Assembly: GCA_013202295.1 (NCBI GenBank)
Contig: JABMRT010000141.1
Coordinates: 1-35,778, forward strand
Direction: 5' to 3'
Length of the DNA: 35,778 bases
Source: Candidatus Zhuqueibacterota bacterium
Lineage (GTDB): Bacteria; Zhuqueibacterota; QNDG01; JABMRT01
Of the stretch, positions 1-7,416 are shown in pieces. How positions within the stretch are numbered: position 1 is the first letter of the stretch; every line of letters starts with the position of its first letter. The position numbers and the translations under genes were made by a program. The notes beneath the pieces are model-generated. The model did not search any database, was not told the DNA's origin, and was given only the letters and a program-made list of their open reading frames with translations.

Positions 1-360
1 ACACAATACGGCGTGCTGGTTGCGGAAAACATGTTCGGGGATATCCTCTCTGATTTGGCCGCTCAGCTGATCGGTGGATTGGGATTCGCATGTGCCGGTA
101 ATATCGGCGATGGGTACGCCGTGTTTGAACCGACACATGGTTCCGCACCCAAATACGAAGGGCAGTACAAGGTCAATCCCATTGCCAATATTCTTGCGGC
201 CAAGATGATGTTGGATTGGCTCGGTGAATCCGGCTTGGCTGACCGATTGGAAAAAGCGGTTGCTGAAGTGATCCAAGAAGGAAAGACACGAACGTATGAC
301 ATGGGTGGTTCTAACACGACCCTTGAAATGGCTGAAACCATCGCGGAGGCAATCCAGTGA
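1..360 (+). CDS. Isocitrate/isopropylmalate dehydrogenase family, C-terminal part (5' truncated by window)
   Basis: Frame 1 is open from the first base, so the gene begins upstream; 119 C-terminal residues are visible. The segment FGDILSDLA carries the two aspartates (visible residues 14 and 18) that bind the divalent metal in this beta-decarboxylating dehydrogenase family. FEPTHGSAP (about residues 42-50) is the family's NAD-binding loop. These enzymes oxidatively decarboxylate isocitrate, 3-isopropylmalate or related 2-hydroxy acids with NAD(P). The C-terminal part alone does not settle the substrate; coupling to a PrpD-type dehydratase favours an isocitrate or methylisocitrate-like acid over leucine synthesis, but that is inference. 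The stop codon overlaps the next gene's start. Confidence 0.9.
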   Translation, partial: TQYGVLVAENMFGDILSDLAAQLIGGLGFACAGNIGDGYAVFEPTHGSAPKYEGQYKVNPIANILAAKMMLDWLGESGLADRLEKAVAEVIQEGKTRTYDMGGSNTTLEMAETIAEAIQ

Positions 361-1730
361 GCGAGAAATTAATCTCTCGGCAAATTGCAGACTTTGCGGT
401 CGGGCTGAAATTCGAGAACCTGCCAGATGCTGTCGTCCAGGAGGCCAAAAGGTATCTATTGGACTCAATTGGTTGCGCGTATGGCGCAATACAGACAAAT
501 GATGTGCAGATCATCCGTTCCATCTTGCTCGAAATGGGTGGCAAGTCAGAATCCACACTCATCGGATTTGGAGACGCACTTCCCGCGCTCAATGCAACAC
601 TCATCAATTCTTTGATGATCCGCTCACTCGACTTCAATGATATTTACTGGAAGGAAGATCCCTCCCATCCCTCTGATCTGATCCCTGCAGCGCTGGCTGT
701 TGGGGAGAGTGAGGATCGCTCCATGGCGGATGCTATCACCGCGATTGTGCTGGCGTATGAATTTGAACAGCGGCTTTGCGAATTTGCTCGACCGGGATTC
801 CGTGAACGTAAATGGCATCACGCATCCATCACCCAACTGGTTTCGCCCGTCGTGGCAGCTAAAATGCTTCACCTGCCCGCAGATCAAATGGTTCATGCGA
901 TGGGCATCAGCGGATGCCACAATCACACACTTGGTTGCGTGACGGCCGGTAAGCTGAGCATGATGAAAAACACTGTGGATCCCATGGCGGTTCAGGCGGG
1001 CGTGATGGCCGCGCTCATGGCGCAAAAAGGATACTCGGGTACGGAAGCGATTTTCGAGGGAAAAGAGGGCGTGATGGATGTGTTCGGGCCGGATTGGGAC
1101 ACTTCCAAACTTCTTGATGGATTGGGCGATTCATTCAGAATTCTGAATTGCAGTATGAAGGCGTTTCCGACCGAGGCCCTGTCGCACACGCATCTGACTG
1201 CTGTTTTGAAGATCGTGCGCGAACACAACATTTCTCACAATCAGATTGAAGAGGTGGTCATTACTACTATTGCTCGGGCGTGTGATATCCTATTCGACTC
1301 GCATAAATACCGGCCCGAATCAAGAGAAACCGCGGATCATTCCCTGCCTTATTGTGTGGCGGTCGCGCTGGTTGATCATCAGGTAACCACACAATCCTTC
1401 TCTGAAGAAAAGCTGAAAGATCCGCGCATCTGGGAGGTCATTGACAAGATTCGCGGAGAAGCATCCCAAGAATTCGAGAAGCTCTTTCCCGCGAAACAGC
1501 CCTCGCGGATTGTGATCCGCACAACGGATGGGCGGAAATTTTCCGAGTATCTCGAATATCCGAAAGGCGATCCGCGCGAACCGATGACCGATGACGATCT
1601 GGAAATCAAGTTCAATTCACTCTCGGAAAATGTGCTGAGTGAATCCAGACAAAAAGAAATTCAAGGGATGATTCAGAATTGTGAATCACTCTCTGTCCGG
1701 GAGTTCATGGCAGGATTAAAAGCAAATTGA
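357..1730 (+). CDS. MmgE/PrpD family protein (2-methylcitrate dehydratase-like)
   Basis: This 457-residue protein has the length and layout of the MmgE/PrpD family, whose best-known member dehydrates 2-methylcitrate in propionate catabolism; other members include cis-aconitate decarboxylase. The N-terminal helical domain shows the typical LLDSIGCAYGA segment (about residues 36-46). The second domain begins near residue 267 with MKAFPTEALSHTHLTAVL, matching the family's K-x-x-P...H pattern. Translation starts at GTG 357, whose bases overlap the TGA stop of the preceding dehydrogenase (GTGA). A CGGAGG Shine-Dalgarno lies at 344-349, so the two genes look translationally coupled. Dehydratase plus dehydrogenase suggests consecutive steps on a tricarboxylic acid. 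The exact substrate is not readable from the sequence. Confidence 0.9.
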   Translation: MSEKLISRQIADFAVGLKFENLPDAVVQEAKRYLLDSIGCAYGAIQTNDVQIIRSILLEMGGKSESTLIGFGDALPALNATLINSLMIRSLDFNDIYWKEDPSHPSDLIPAALAVGESEDRSMADAITAIVLAYEFEQRLCEFARPGFRERKWHHASITQLVSPVVAAKMLHLPADQMVHAMGISGCHNHTLGCVTAGKLSMMKNTVDPMAVQAGVMAALMAQKGYSGTEAIFEGKEGVMDVFGPDWDTSKLLDGLGDSFRILNCSMKAFPTEALSHTHLTAVLKIVREHNISHNQIEEVVITTIARACDILFDSHKYRPESRETADHSLPYCVAVALVDHQVTTQSFSEEKLKDPRIWEVIDKIRGEASQEFEKLFPAKQPSRIVIRTTDGRKFSEYLEYPKGDPREPMTDDDLEIKFNSLSENVLSESRQKEIQGMIQNCESLSVREFMAGLKAN

Positions 1731-1758
1731 GGATCCGGATTACCGAAAGGAAAAACAC

Positions 1759-3093
1759 ATGGAATGGTGGCAGGAACCTGTACCGAATCTGATCACGGTT
1801 GTGCCCGGACCTCGCTCCCGGCAAATAATTGAACGAGACAATGCGACAACCTCCACATCCTATACCCGTGATTTTCCACTGGTTGTGGATGAAGCACGCG
1901 GTTTGGCGATTCGTGATATGGATGGGAATGTGTTCCTCGATTTCGCTGCAGGTATCGCGGTTTGCGCCACGGGCCATTGCCATCCTGATGTTGTGGAGGC
2001 GATACAGGCGCAGGCACAGAAGTTGATTCATATCTGCACGGCTGATTTTTATTCCGAACCTGTAGCAAATCTGGCCGAGAAACTCTGTGCGATCGCGCCG
2101 GGAGATAGCCCCAAACGGGTATTCTTTTGCAACTCCGGTGCAGAGGCGAATGAAGCGGCCATCAAGCTGGCGCGGTACGCCACGGGGCGCCCGAATATAC
2201 TTGCCTTCCTGGGTGGATTTCACGGCCGAACCATGGGGGCCATGTCACTGACCGCGAGCAAGATCCGGCAGCGCGAAGGATTCGGTCCGCTCATGCCGGG
2301 CGTGATTCATGTGCCCTATCCAAATCCATACCACCCACCTTTTAATGTGCCCGCAGATCAATTGACGGATAAGATTCTTAAATACATTGAAGAAACGGTT
2401 TTCAAACGGATGACCTCGCCCGAAGAAGTTGCGGCCATTTTTGTAGAGCCGATTCAAGGTGAAGGGGGATACATCTCTCCTCCGGATGATTTTCTCCCAC
2501 TATTGAAATCTCTCGCTCAGTCACATGGCATTCTTCTGGTTGTGGATGAGGTGCAATCCGGAATGGGTCGTACAGGACGCATGTTCGCAGTAGAGCATGT
2601 GGGTGTGGAGCCGGATATCATTACGCTTTCCAAAGGCATTGCATCAGGTATGGTTTTAGGGGCGATGGTTGCCCGATCTGAAATCATGACATGGAAGCGG
2701 GGGGCACATGCCAATACATTGGGAGGCAATCCTGTCTCATGTGCGGCCTCGCTGGCTACGATTAAATTGCTTGAAGAGGGGCTCGTCCAAAACGCCAGTG
2801 AGATGGGTCAATATCTTCTCTCCGAATTGAAAGCAATGCAAGCCACTCATTCCATCATCGGTGATGTGCGCGGCCGTGGTCTGATGCTTGGCGCGGAATT
2901 GATCCATCCTGACTCGGGAAAACCGAATCCACAAATGCGCGACGAAATCGTCCAACACTGCTTTAAAAAAGGATTGCTCATCCTCGGCTGTGGCGAGAGC
3001 GCGATCCGGTTCTGCCCGCCGCTGATTGTTCAGAAGCGGGAAGTGGATATAGCGCTGAGTATCCTTGAGGATGCGATTCAATCCGGCTCGTAA
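1759..3093 (+). CDS. Class III (GABA/acetylornithine-type) aminotransferase, PLP-dependent
   Basis: 444 residues, fold-type I class III aminotransferase. FCNSGAEANEAAIKLAR (about 123-139) is the PLP-phosphate binding segment, GGFHGRT (152-158) the stacking region, VVDEVQSGMGRTG (261-273) contains the Asp that contacts the PLP ring nitrogen (D263), and LSKGIASG places the Schiff-base lysine at K292. Family members move amino groups from omega-amino acids (4-aminobutyrate, ornithine, N-acetylornithine) to 2-oxoglutarate; the archaeal-style 4-aminobutyrate/broad-substrate subgroup is the closest by eye. It starts at ATG 1759 after an AAAGGAA ribosome site, 28 bp behind the PrpD-like gene, so it probably belongs to the same operon. 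Succinic semialdehyde or glutamate metabolism next to a TCA-like dehydrogenase is plausible but inferred. Confidence 0.92.
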   Translation: MEWWQEPVPNLITVVPGPRSRQIIERDNATTSTSYTRDFPLVVDEARGLAIRDMDGNVFLDFAAGIAVCATGHCHPDVVEAIQAQAQKLIHICTADFYSEPVANLAEKLCAIAPGDSPKRVFFCNSGAEANEAAIKLARYATGRPNILAFLGGFHGRTMGAMSLTASKIRQREGFGPLMPGVIHVPYPNPYHPPFNVPADQLTDKILKYIEETVFKRMTSPEEVAAIFVEPIQGEGGYISPPDDFLPLLKSLAQSHGILLVVDEVQSGMGRTGRMFAVEHVGVEPDIITLSKGIASGMVLGAMVARSEIMTWKRGAHANTLGGNPVSCAASLATIKLLEEGLVQNASEMGQYLLSELKAMQATHSIIGDVRGRGLMLGAELIHPDSGKPNPQMRDEIVQHCFKKGLLILGCGESAIRFCPPLIVQKREVDIALSILEDAIQSGS

Positions 3094-3106
3094 AACTCCC
3101 TCTCGG

Positions 3107-3130
3107 TCTCTCCCTTAACAGGGGGAGAAG
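3107..3130. repeat. Short GC-rich hairpin between aminotransferase and aldolase genes
   Basis: TCTCCC (3109-3114) can pair with GGGAGA (3123-3128) around an 8-base loop, 16 bp after the aminotransferase stop. No T-run follows, so it is a weak terminator candidate at best. It resembles the widespread CCCTCTCCC...GGGAGAGGG type of dispersed intergenic palindrome, but only this copy was noticed in the window. Confidence 0.3.
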
Positions 3131-3180
3131 AATCCATCTCATTTTACATCGATGTTCTGGATATTGCTTCTGCTTTGGGC

Positions 3181-3209
3181 TTGACTTTTTGCCCATTTTA
3201 TCCGATATT
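3181..3209 (+). promoter_or_regulatory. Predicted sigma70-like promoter of the aldolase gene
   Basis: TTGACT (3181-3186) is followed after exactly 17 bases by GATATT (3204-3209). The predicted start of transcription is near 3216, about 30 bases before the aldolase ATG, with the ribosome site in between. This gives the aldolase its own promoter after the 154-bp gap. Confidence 0.45.
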
Positions 3210-3247
3210 GATTGCACTTTTAAAAACCGGAAAAACGGAGGATTTTC

Positions 3248-4399
3248 ATGTCAAATCAGTATGAATTATTTTCAATGGTTCCGATTCTCAGAGCTGCTGA
3301 GCAATCCGCATTGGGCGGAAAGCCGGCCGCGATCGGCGCCTTCAATGTGAACTTTTACAATCAGGCCAGAGGTATCCTTGAAGGCCTTCGCCGCGCGGAT
3401 GCCCCGGGAATTATCCAGGCCAGCCGTGGCGCGAACCAGTTTCAGGGTGGTCCGGACAAGATTCAGGTGATGATTCTTCAGGCGATGGAAGATTCCGGCC
3501 ATTCTCTGCCTGTGGCGCTCCATCTGGATCATGGAAATGAAGAGCAGGCCCCTATCTGTGTGGATGAGGGATTCAGCTCAGTGATGATTGATGCATCGGT
3601 ACTGGATCTTGAGGGAAATATTGCGCTGAGCCGAAAAATATGTGATTATGCCCATCCCAAAGGCGTGAGTGTGGAAGGTGAAATTGGCAAGCTGGCCGGT
3701 GTGGAAGAAGATGTGATTCATGAAACGACCACTTATGGCGATCCTTTTCTCGTGCCTTATTTCTTTAATGAGTCTGGCGCGGATGCGCTGGCTGTTGCTT
3801 ATGGTACGTCTCACGGTCCGAACAAAGGCAGTCAGGGTGGATTGGAAAACCTGGCCGTCTGGGTTATTGAGAAAAGCTATAAAGGCATGGTTGCCTACGG
3901 TCAGAACGAGAATCACTTCCTGGTTAGCCATGGATCTTCTACCGTACCCAAGGAAATTGTGGACGAGATCAACAAGTATGGCGGTAATGTACGGGGCGCG
4001 GCTGGAATTCCCATGCACAAGATTCAGGAAGCGGTCAAGGTCGGTATCCGCAAGATCAACATTGATACGGATCTTCGGCTCGGTATCACAGCCACATTCC
4101 GAAAATATTTCAGCGACAATCCGGGCGTAGAAGACACATCCACGAATGTGCTCAAGCCCATCAAGTATGAGCTGGACAGCAAGCTTGAAGCGATTGATCC
4201 CCGCGATTATCTGAAAGTCATTGACGCATCACTGCTACGAACCGATCCCAAAGGCACGGCCCTTGAAGAGGTGATGGGCCTCGTTCAGGAACGCATCGCG
4301 GCCCATGTTGAAAAGCTTGTGCATGATTTCGGTTGCGCCGGGTTGGCCGGCAAGGTGGACCGTGTTTCACTGTCCGAGCAGGCCAAATCCTATATATAA
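3248..4399 (+). CDS. fba: Class II (zinc-dependent) fructose-bisphosphate aldolase
   Basis: 383 residues. The enzyme cleaves fructose 1,6-bisphosphate to dihydroxyacetone phosphate and glyceraldehyde 3-phosphate, in glycolysis and gluconeogenesis. The class II signature is complete: HLDHG at 92-96 (catalytic D94, zinc ligand H95), VEGEIG at 142-147 (E143 or E145, metal/acid region), GTSHG with zinc ligand H189, VSHGSS with H228, and the phosphate-binding segment GIRKINIDTD near 270. It is longer than the roughly 280-residue short class IIB enzymes and nearer the long forms. Start ATG 3248 follows GGAGG at a good distance. The HAD phosphatase gene follows after 30 bp and is probably co-transcribed. 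Tagatose-bisphosphate aldolase is the obvious alternative, but the length argues for Fba. Confidence 0.93.
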   Translation: MSNQYELFSMVPILRAAEQSALGGKPAAIGAFNVNFYNQARGILEGLRRADAPGIIQASRGANQFQGGPDKIQVMILQAMEDSGHSLPVALHLDHGNEEQAPICVDEGFSSVMIDASVLDLEGNIALSRKICDYAHPKGVSVEGEIGKLAGVEEDVIHETTTYGDPFLVPYFFNESGADALAVAYGTSHGPNKGSQGGLENLAVWVIEKSYKGMVAYGQNENHFLVSHGSSTVPKEIVDEINKYGGNVRGAAGIPMHKIQEAVKVGIRKINIDTDLRLGITATFRKYFSDNPGVEDTSTNVLKPIKYELDSKLEAIDPRDYLKVIDASLLRTDPKGTALEEVMGLVQERIAAHVEKLVHDFGCAGLAGKVDRVSLSEQAKSYI

Positions 4400-4429
4400 T
4401 CTGTAAACGAAGGAGTGACCGTTTTCCTT

Positions 4430-5164
4430 ATGGATAACGACCACGAATCCAATCAAATATATCAACTGCTGCTCTTTGACATTGATGGCACATTGATCCG
4501 GTCGGCGGGCGCCGGCCGCGAAGCGATGAACCGGGCGTTTCAGAAGACCTATGGCATCCAGAATGGATTTGAGCACATCACCATGATGGGGCGCACTGAT
4601 CCTGGCATTCTTCAGGAAGTGCTTGATGAGCATCATCTTGATTGGGATGGCGCACAAATTGAGCAGTTTCAGAGTCATTATTATGATTTTCTCGATGAGG
4701 AGCTCAAGAAACCGCGCGATGGTATGCGCATTTGCGCTGGCATCGATCAGATTCTGTCCGTATTAAAAAATCGGCATGATATCATATTGGGATTGCTCAC
4801 TGGTAACTGGCGATACGGCGCGTATCTCAAGCTCCGGCATTTTGGACTGGACGATTATTTCACAATTGGAGCATTTGGCGATGATTCCGGGGACCGAAAT
4901 CAGTTGGTTCCCGTGGCGTTTGACCGGTTCCGAATGCAGATGTCCTTTGATGTTCTCTCTGAGAACACATGGGTGATCGGCGACACGCCGCTTGATATTC
5001 TTTGCGGCAAACCCTATGGTACACGTACGATCGGTGTGGCCACGGGCGTCCATGAATTGAAAGATCTGATTGCCGAAAAACCGGATCAAGTGTTTGAGGA
5101 TTTCAGTGATGTGTCATCGCTATTGCGTTTGTTTATCCCGGAGGAAGAGCTTATCTCTGAATAA
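4430..5164 (+). CDS. HAD-superfamily hydrolase (phosphoglycolate phosphatase-like)
   Basis: 244 residues from ATG 4430. A GTG at 4415 is in frame, but it would overlap the only Shine-Dalgarno (AAGGAG, 4410-4415), so the ATG is preferred although its spacing of 14 is long. HAD motif I is LLLFDIDGTLI with nucleophile D17 and acid/base D19. LGLLTGN is motif II, and VIGDTPLDI near residue 186 is the motif III/IV acidic cluster. The helical cap between motifs I and II puts it in subclass I with phosphoglycolate and beta-phosphoglucomutase-like phosphatases. Substrate cannot be assigned. It sits directly behind the aldolase and before a strong terminator, so a metabolite-repair or sugar-phosphate role is reasonable inference. 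Confidence 0.88.
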   Translation: MDNDHESNQIYQLLLFDIDGTLIRSAGAGREAMNRAFQKTYGIQNGFEHITMMGRTDPGILQEVLDEHHLDWDGAQIEQFQSHYYDFLDEELKKPRDGMRICAGIDQILSVLKNRHDIILGLLTGNWRYGAYLKLRHFGLDDYFTIGAFGDDSGDRNQLVPVAFDRFRMQMSFDVLSENTWVIGDTPLDILCGKPYGTRTIGVATGVHELKDLIAEKPDQVFEDFSDVSSLLRLFIPEEELISE

Positions 5165-5187
5165 ACTTTTCAAGACAGAATTTCTCT

Positions 5188-5221
5188 ATGCGACGCACAT
5201 AAAAAGTGCGTCGCATTTTTT
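5188..5221 (+). terminator. Strong rho-independent terminator
   Basis: A perfect 11-bp stem, ATGCGACGCAC (5188-5198) and GTGCGTCGCAT (5206-5216), with a 7-base A-rich loop is followed by T5 (5217-5221). It ends the aldolase/HAD transcript 23 bp after the stop. It also lies just beyond the convergent minus-strand gene ending at 5238, where it could impede read-through, but there is no T-run in that direction. Confidence 0.92.
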
Positions 5222-5237
5222 ATATCCAATACTAAGG

Positions 5238-7271
5238 TTAATGGATATTGAGTTTGGCTTCCAGTGATTTTTGCGGTGCCGCTCCGAGTGTGAGCCCTTT
5301 TTTATAGGATTTTCTGGCTTGATCCAACTGGCTATTTTTATCATAGCAGAACGCCAGATCCATCCAGATATTTCCATTATCAGGTTCAAGCCGGATCAAT
5401 CGCTTGAGCTGTTTAATCGCCACACCATAATCCCTCCTGGTGTAAGCAATCGAGAACAAGGCGCGGTATGCTTCATTAACCATTGGAGAAATGCGAATTG
5501 CTTCATAGACCAAGGCCGTTCCTTCCTCAGACCTACCTAAATTCACATGCATCAACGCAAGCCGCGCTCGTGTTTCTGCACCTATTGATGAAAAATTATC
5601 CAGCAATGCGGTTTGTGTGTATGCGGCGATTGCCTGTTGCCAGAAGCGCTCTCGATCCCGATGGGTTGCAGGAAGCATTTGCCATCGGATGAAAAAGTAT
5701 CTCGCCCGATTGTACCAGAATTTGGCTATGCTTAAACGATCCAGCTGTGTCAGGTGTTTGACTGCTTCTACTTGGAATGAAAAATTCCGAAGAAACGTTG
5801 AATCAATCCGAGATGTTGTTTTTTGATCCACATGAAATGCGGCAAACGGGCCAGCGAGTGTGGGTTCATCAAGAAAAAGTAACGCGTCATAAAAAGGACC
5901 ATCCATTTGGATGAGCAAGGGCGTCTCGCCGATGAAATCCGTGCTGTTTTCGGGAGTCATTTCTGACACCAGGTTCGGCTCGATTATAAAGCCTTTCGGA
6001 TTCTCCTCCACATTTTTTAAATACCACAACGGAAAAATGATATTATCCGTTGTAGGCATTATGCGAACAGAATCCGGAAGGATAGCTCCAAGATAATCCA
6101 CAAAGCGATCTGCTTCATTGGTGTCGGAAATATCCGCCTTCGGCCAATTCAAAATGATCAGCAAAACCACCGGCAGAATGAGAAGAGGCCGCAGCCTTGC
6201 CCGCATCACTGGAATTAAAACCTGAATTCCAGCAGCGACGACTGGGATTGCGAGGATCAGTGCCGGAATCAGGTAGACATCCATCTCGTTCATTTGCACC
6301 GCAGTCATGGTCAAGGGAATAAGTAAGCCACAGAACGCTATGTAGAAAAGTGATCCCAGAAACCACGGAATGGCACGAAGATCACGGTTCCTGTATAGGG
6401 TGATGATCCAGATAGCGATTAATATGACACCGAAAATCGAGAGATTACCTACCCAAATGAGGCCAGCCTGCTTCAAGCTGAATGGTACGGCTATCCAACT
6501 TGCGGGTATCCATCCTTGATAATCAGCTCGAGTGAGATAATCCATGAAGCTTGCCATAGAGTCAATCAGCGCGGAGTGAACAGGCGGATCTAGGGCGGAC
6601 CGGATTGGGAGATAAATCCAGATTGACAATCCAACACCAAAAGACAGCAGGAGTATTAGAATTTCTGAGATCCCGATTTTCAGATTCCGCACGCCTGTCA
6701 ATGCAAACAGAGGGATCAGGAGGAGGAGCAGGGCCGCGTACTGGCCGAGTGTAAACGCAAGTCCAAAAAAGTAGGCTGCACCCGCAAGCCATGCGACTGA
6801 GCCCCTTTGAAAGAAGTATTTGTCCAAACAGAATAGAAAGAGCACAATCATTACTGCATGCAGGTGATAGACTTCTGCATAAGTGGCTTGCACCCAGACG
6901 GTTGTACCGGTTGCGTAAATTCCCACTGCTGTGAATGTGATGATCAAACGGTCAAGGAGGTTCCGGTTCTCTCCCAAATGGTCACTGATTAACATGGCAA
7001 GAATAAAGATCGTGCTCGCCGCTGAAAAGGCGATCATGTGATTCACTCCCGCAGCGGGATTGGAGGGAAAGAAAAGCGTCCCCATCCGCCCCAAAAGCCA
7101 AAACAGCGGATGACCGTAAGAATGTCCGATCCCCATGATTTTAGACACAGTAACAAATTCACCACTGTCACCCCAGTATAATCCATTGGCATTGGTTAGT
7201 TCGTATAGTACCCATGCAAGGATGCTGGACAGCAGCGGTGGCAAAAGAGTTTTTACTTTATTATCATTCAT
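5238..7271 (-). CDS. DUF2723 multi-pass membrane protein (GT-C glycosyltransferase-like) with C-terminal TPR repeats
   Basis: 677 residues when started at ATG 7271. An in-frame ATG at 7385 would add 38 residues but has no ribosome site, and a promoter-like sequence lies between the two, so the inner start is preferred. The first membrane helix is followed by WGDSGEF (33-39), the conserved acidic loop of DUF2723, a family related to protein O-mannosyltransferases and TMEM260. About ten hydrophobic helices continue to near residue 390, then a soluble part ends in two or three TPR units (ISPMVNEAYRALF; LEPDNGNIWMDLAFCYDK). The inferred role is transfer of a lipid-linked sugar to exported proteins or glycans at the membrane. 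It is convergent with the HAD gene and divergent from the glycosidase-like lipoprotein gene. Confidence 0.85.
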   Translation of the reverse strand: MNDNKVKTLLPPLLSSILAWVLYELTNANGLYWGDSGEFVTVSKIMGIGHSYGHPLFWLLGRMGTLFFPSNPAAGVNHMIAFSAASTIFILAMLISDHLGENRNLLDRLIITFTAVGIYATGTTVWVQATYAEVYHLHAVMIVLFLFCLDKYFFQRGSVAWLAGAAYFFGLAFTLGQYAALLLLLIPLFALTGVRNLKIGISEILILLLSFGVGLSIWIYLPIRSALDPPVHSALIDSMASFMDYLTRADYQGWIPASWIAVPFSLKQAGLIWVGNLSIFGVILIAIWIITLYRNRDLRAIPWFLGSLFYIAFCGLLIPLTMTAVQMNEMDVYLIPALILAIPVVAAGIQVLIPVMRARLRPLLILPVVLLIILNWPKADISDTNEADRFVDYLGAILPDSVRIMPTTDNIIFPLWYLKNVEENPKGFIIEPNLVSEMTPENSTDFIGETPLLIQMDGPFYDALLFLDEPTLAGPFAAFHVDQKTTSRIDSTFLRNFSFQVEAVKHLTQLDRLSIAKFWYNRARYFFIRWQMLPATHRDRERFWQQAIAAYTQTALLDNFSSIGAETRARLALMHVNLGRSEEGTALVYEAIRISPMVNEAYRALFSIAYTRRDYGVAIKQLKRLIRLEPDNGNIWMDLAFCYDKNSQLDQARKSYKKGLTLGAAPQKSLEAKLNIH

Positions 7272-7282
7272 GACGTTCTTGT

Positions 7283-7310
7283 AATTTAAAAATTGTGTGG
7301 GAAAGATCAA
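7283..7310 (-). promoter_or_regulatory. Possible promoter of the DUF2723 gene
   Basis: Reading the minus strand, TTGATC (7310-7305) is followed after 16 bases by TAAATT (7288-7283). Transcription would start near 7276, only a few bases before ATG 7271. That supports the inner start codon and implies a very short leader. Confidence 0.3.
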
Positions 7311-7335
7311 GGGATTTGTGAGTGGTGTGAATATC

Positions 7336-7364
7336 TTGACATTCAACCACACAATCTCTATATT
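7336..7364 (+). promoter_or_regulatory. Near-consensus sigma70 promoter upstream of the lipoprotein gene
   Basis: TTGACA (7336-7341), the full consensus -35, is followed after exactly 17 bases by TATATT (7359-7364). Predicted transcription start is near 7371, leaving about 45 bases of leader before ATG 7417. This is the best promoter match seen in the window. Confidence 0.65.
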
Positions 7365-7416
7365 TTGAAAATCCGTTTCTTTCATATGGCATTAATTATT
7401 TGCACAGGAGCCCACC

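Noticed and set aside
7272-7385. N-terminal extension of the DUF2723 protein to ATG 7385
   Set aside because: No Shine-Dalgarno before 7385, the extra 38 residues are not like a membrane or signal segment, and a promoter match lies downstream of that codon.
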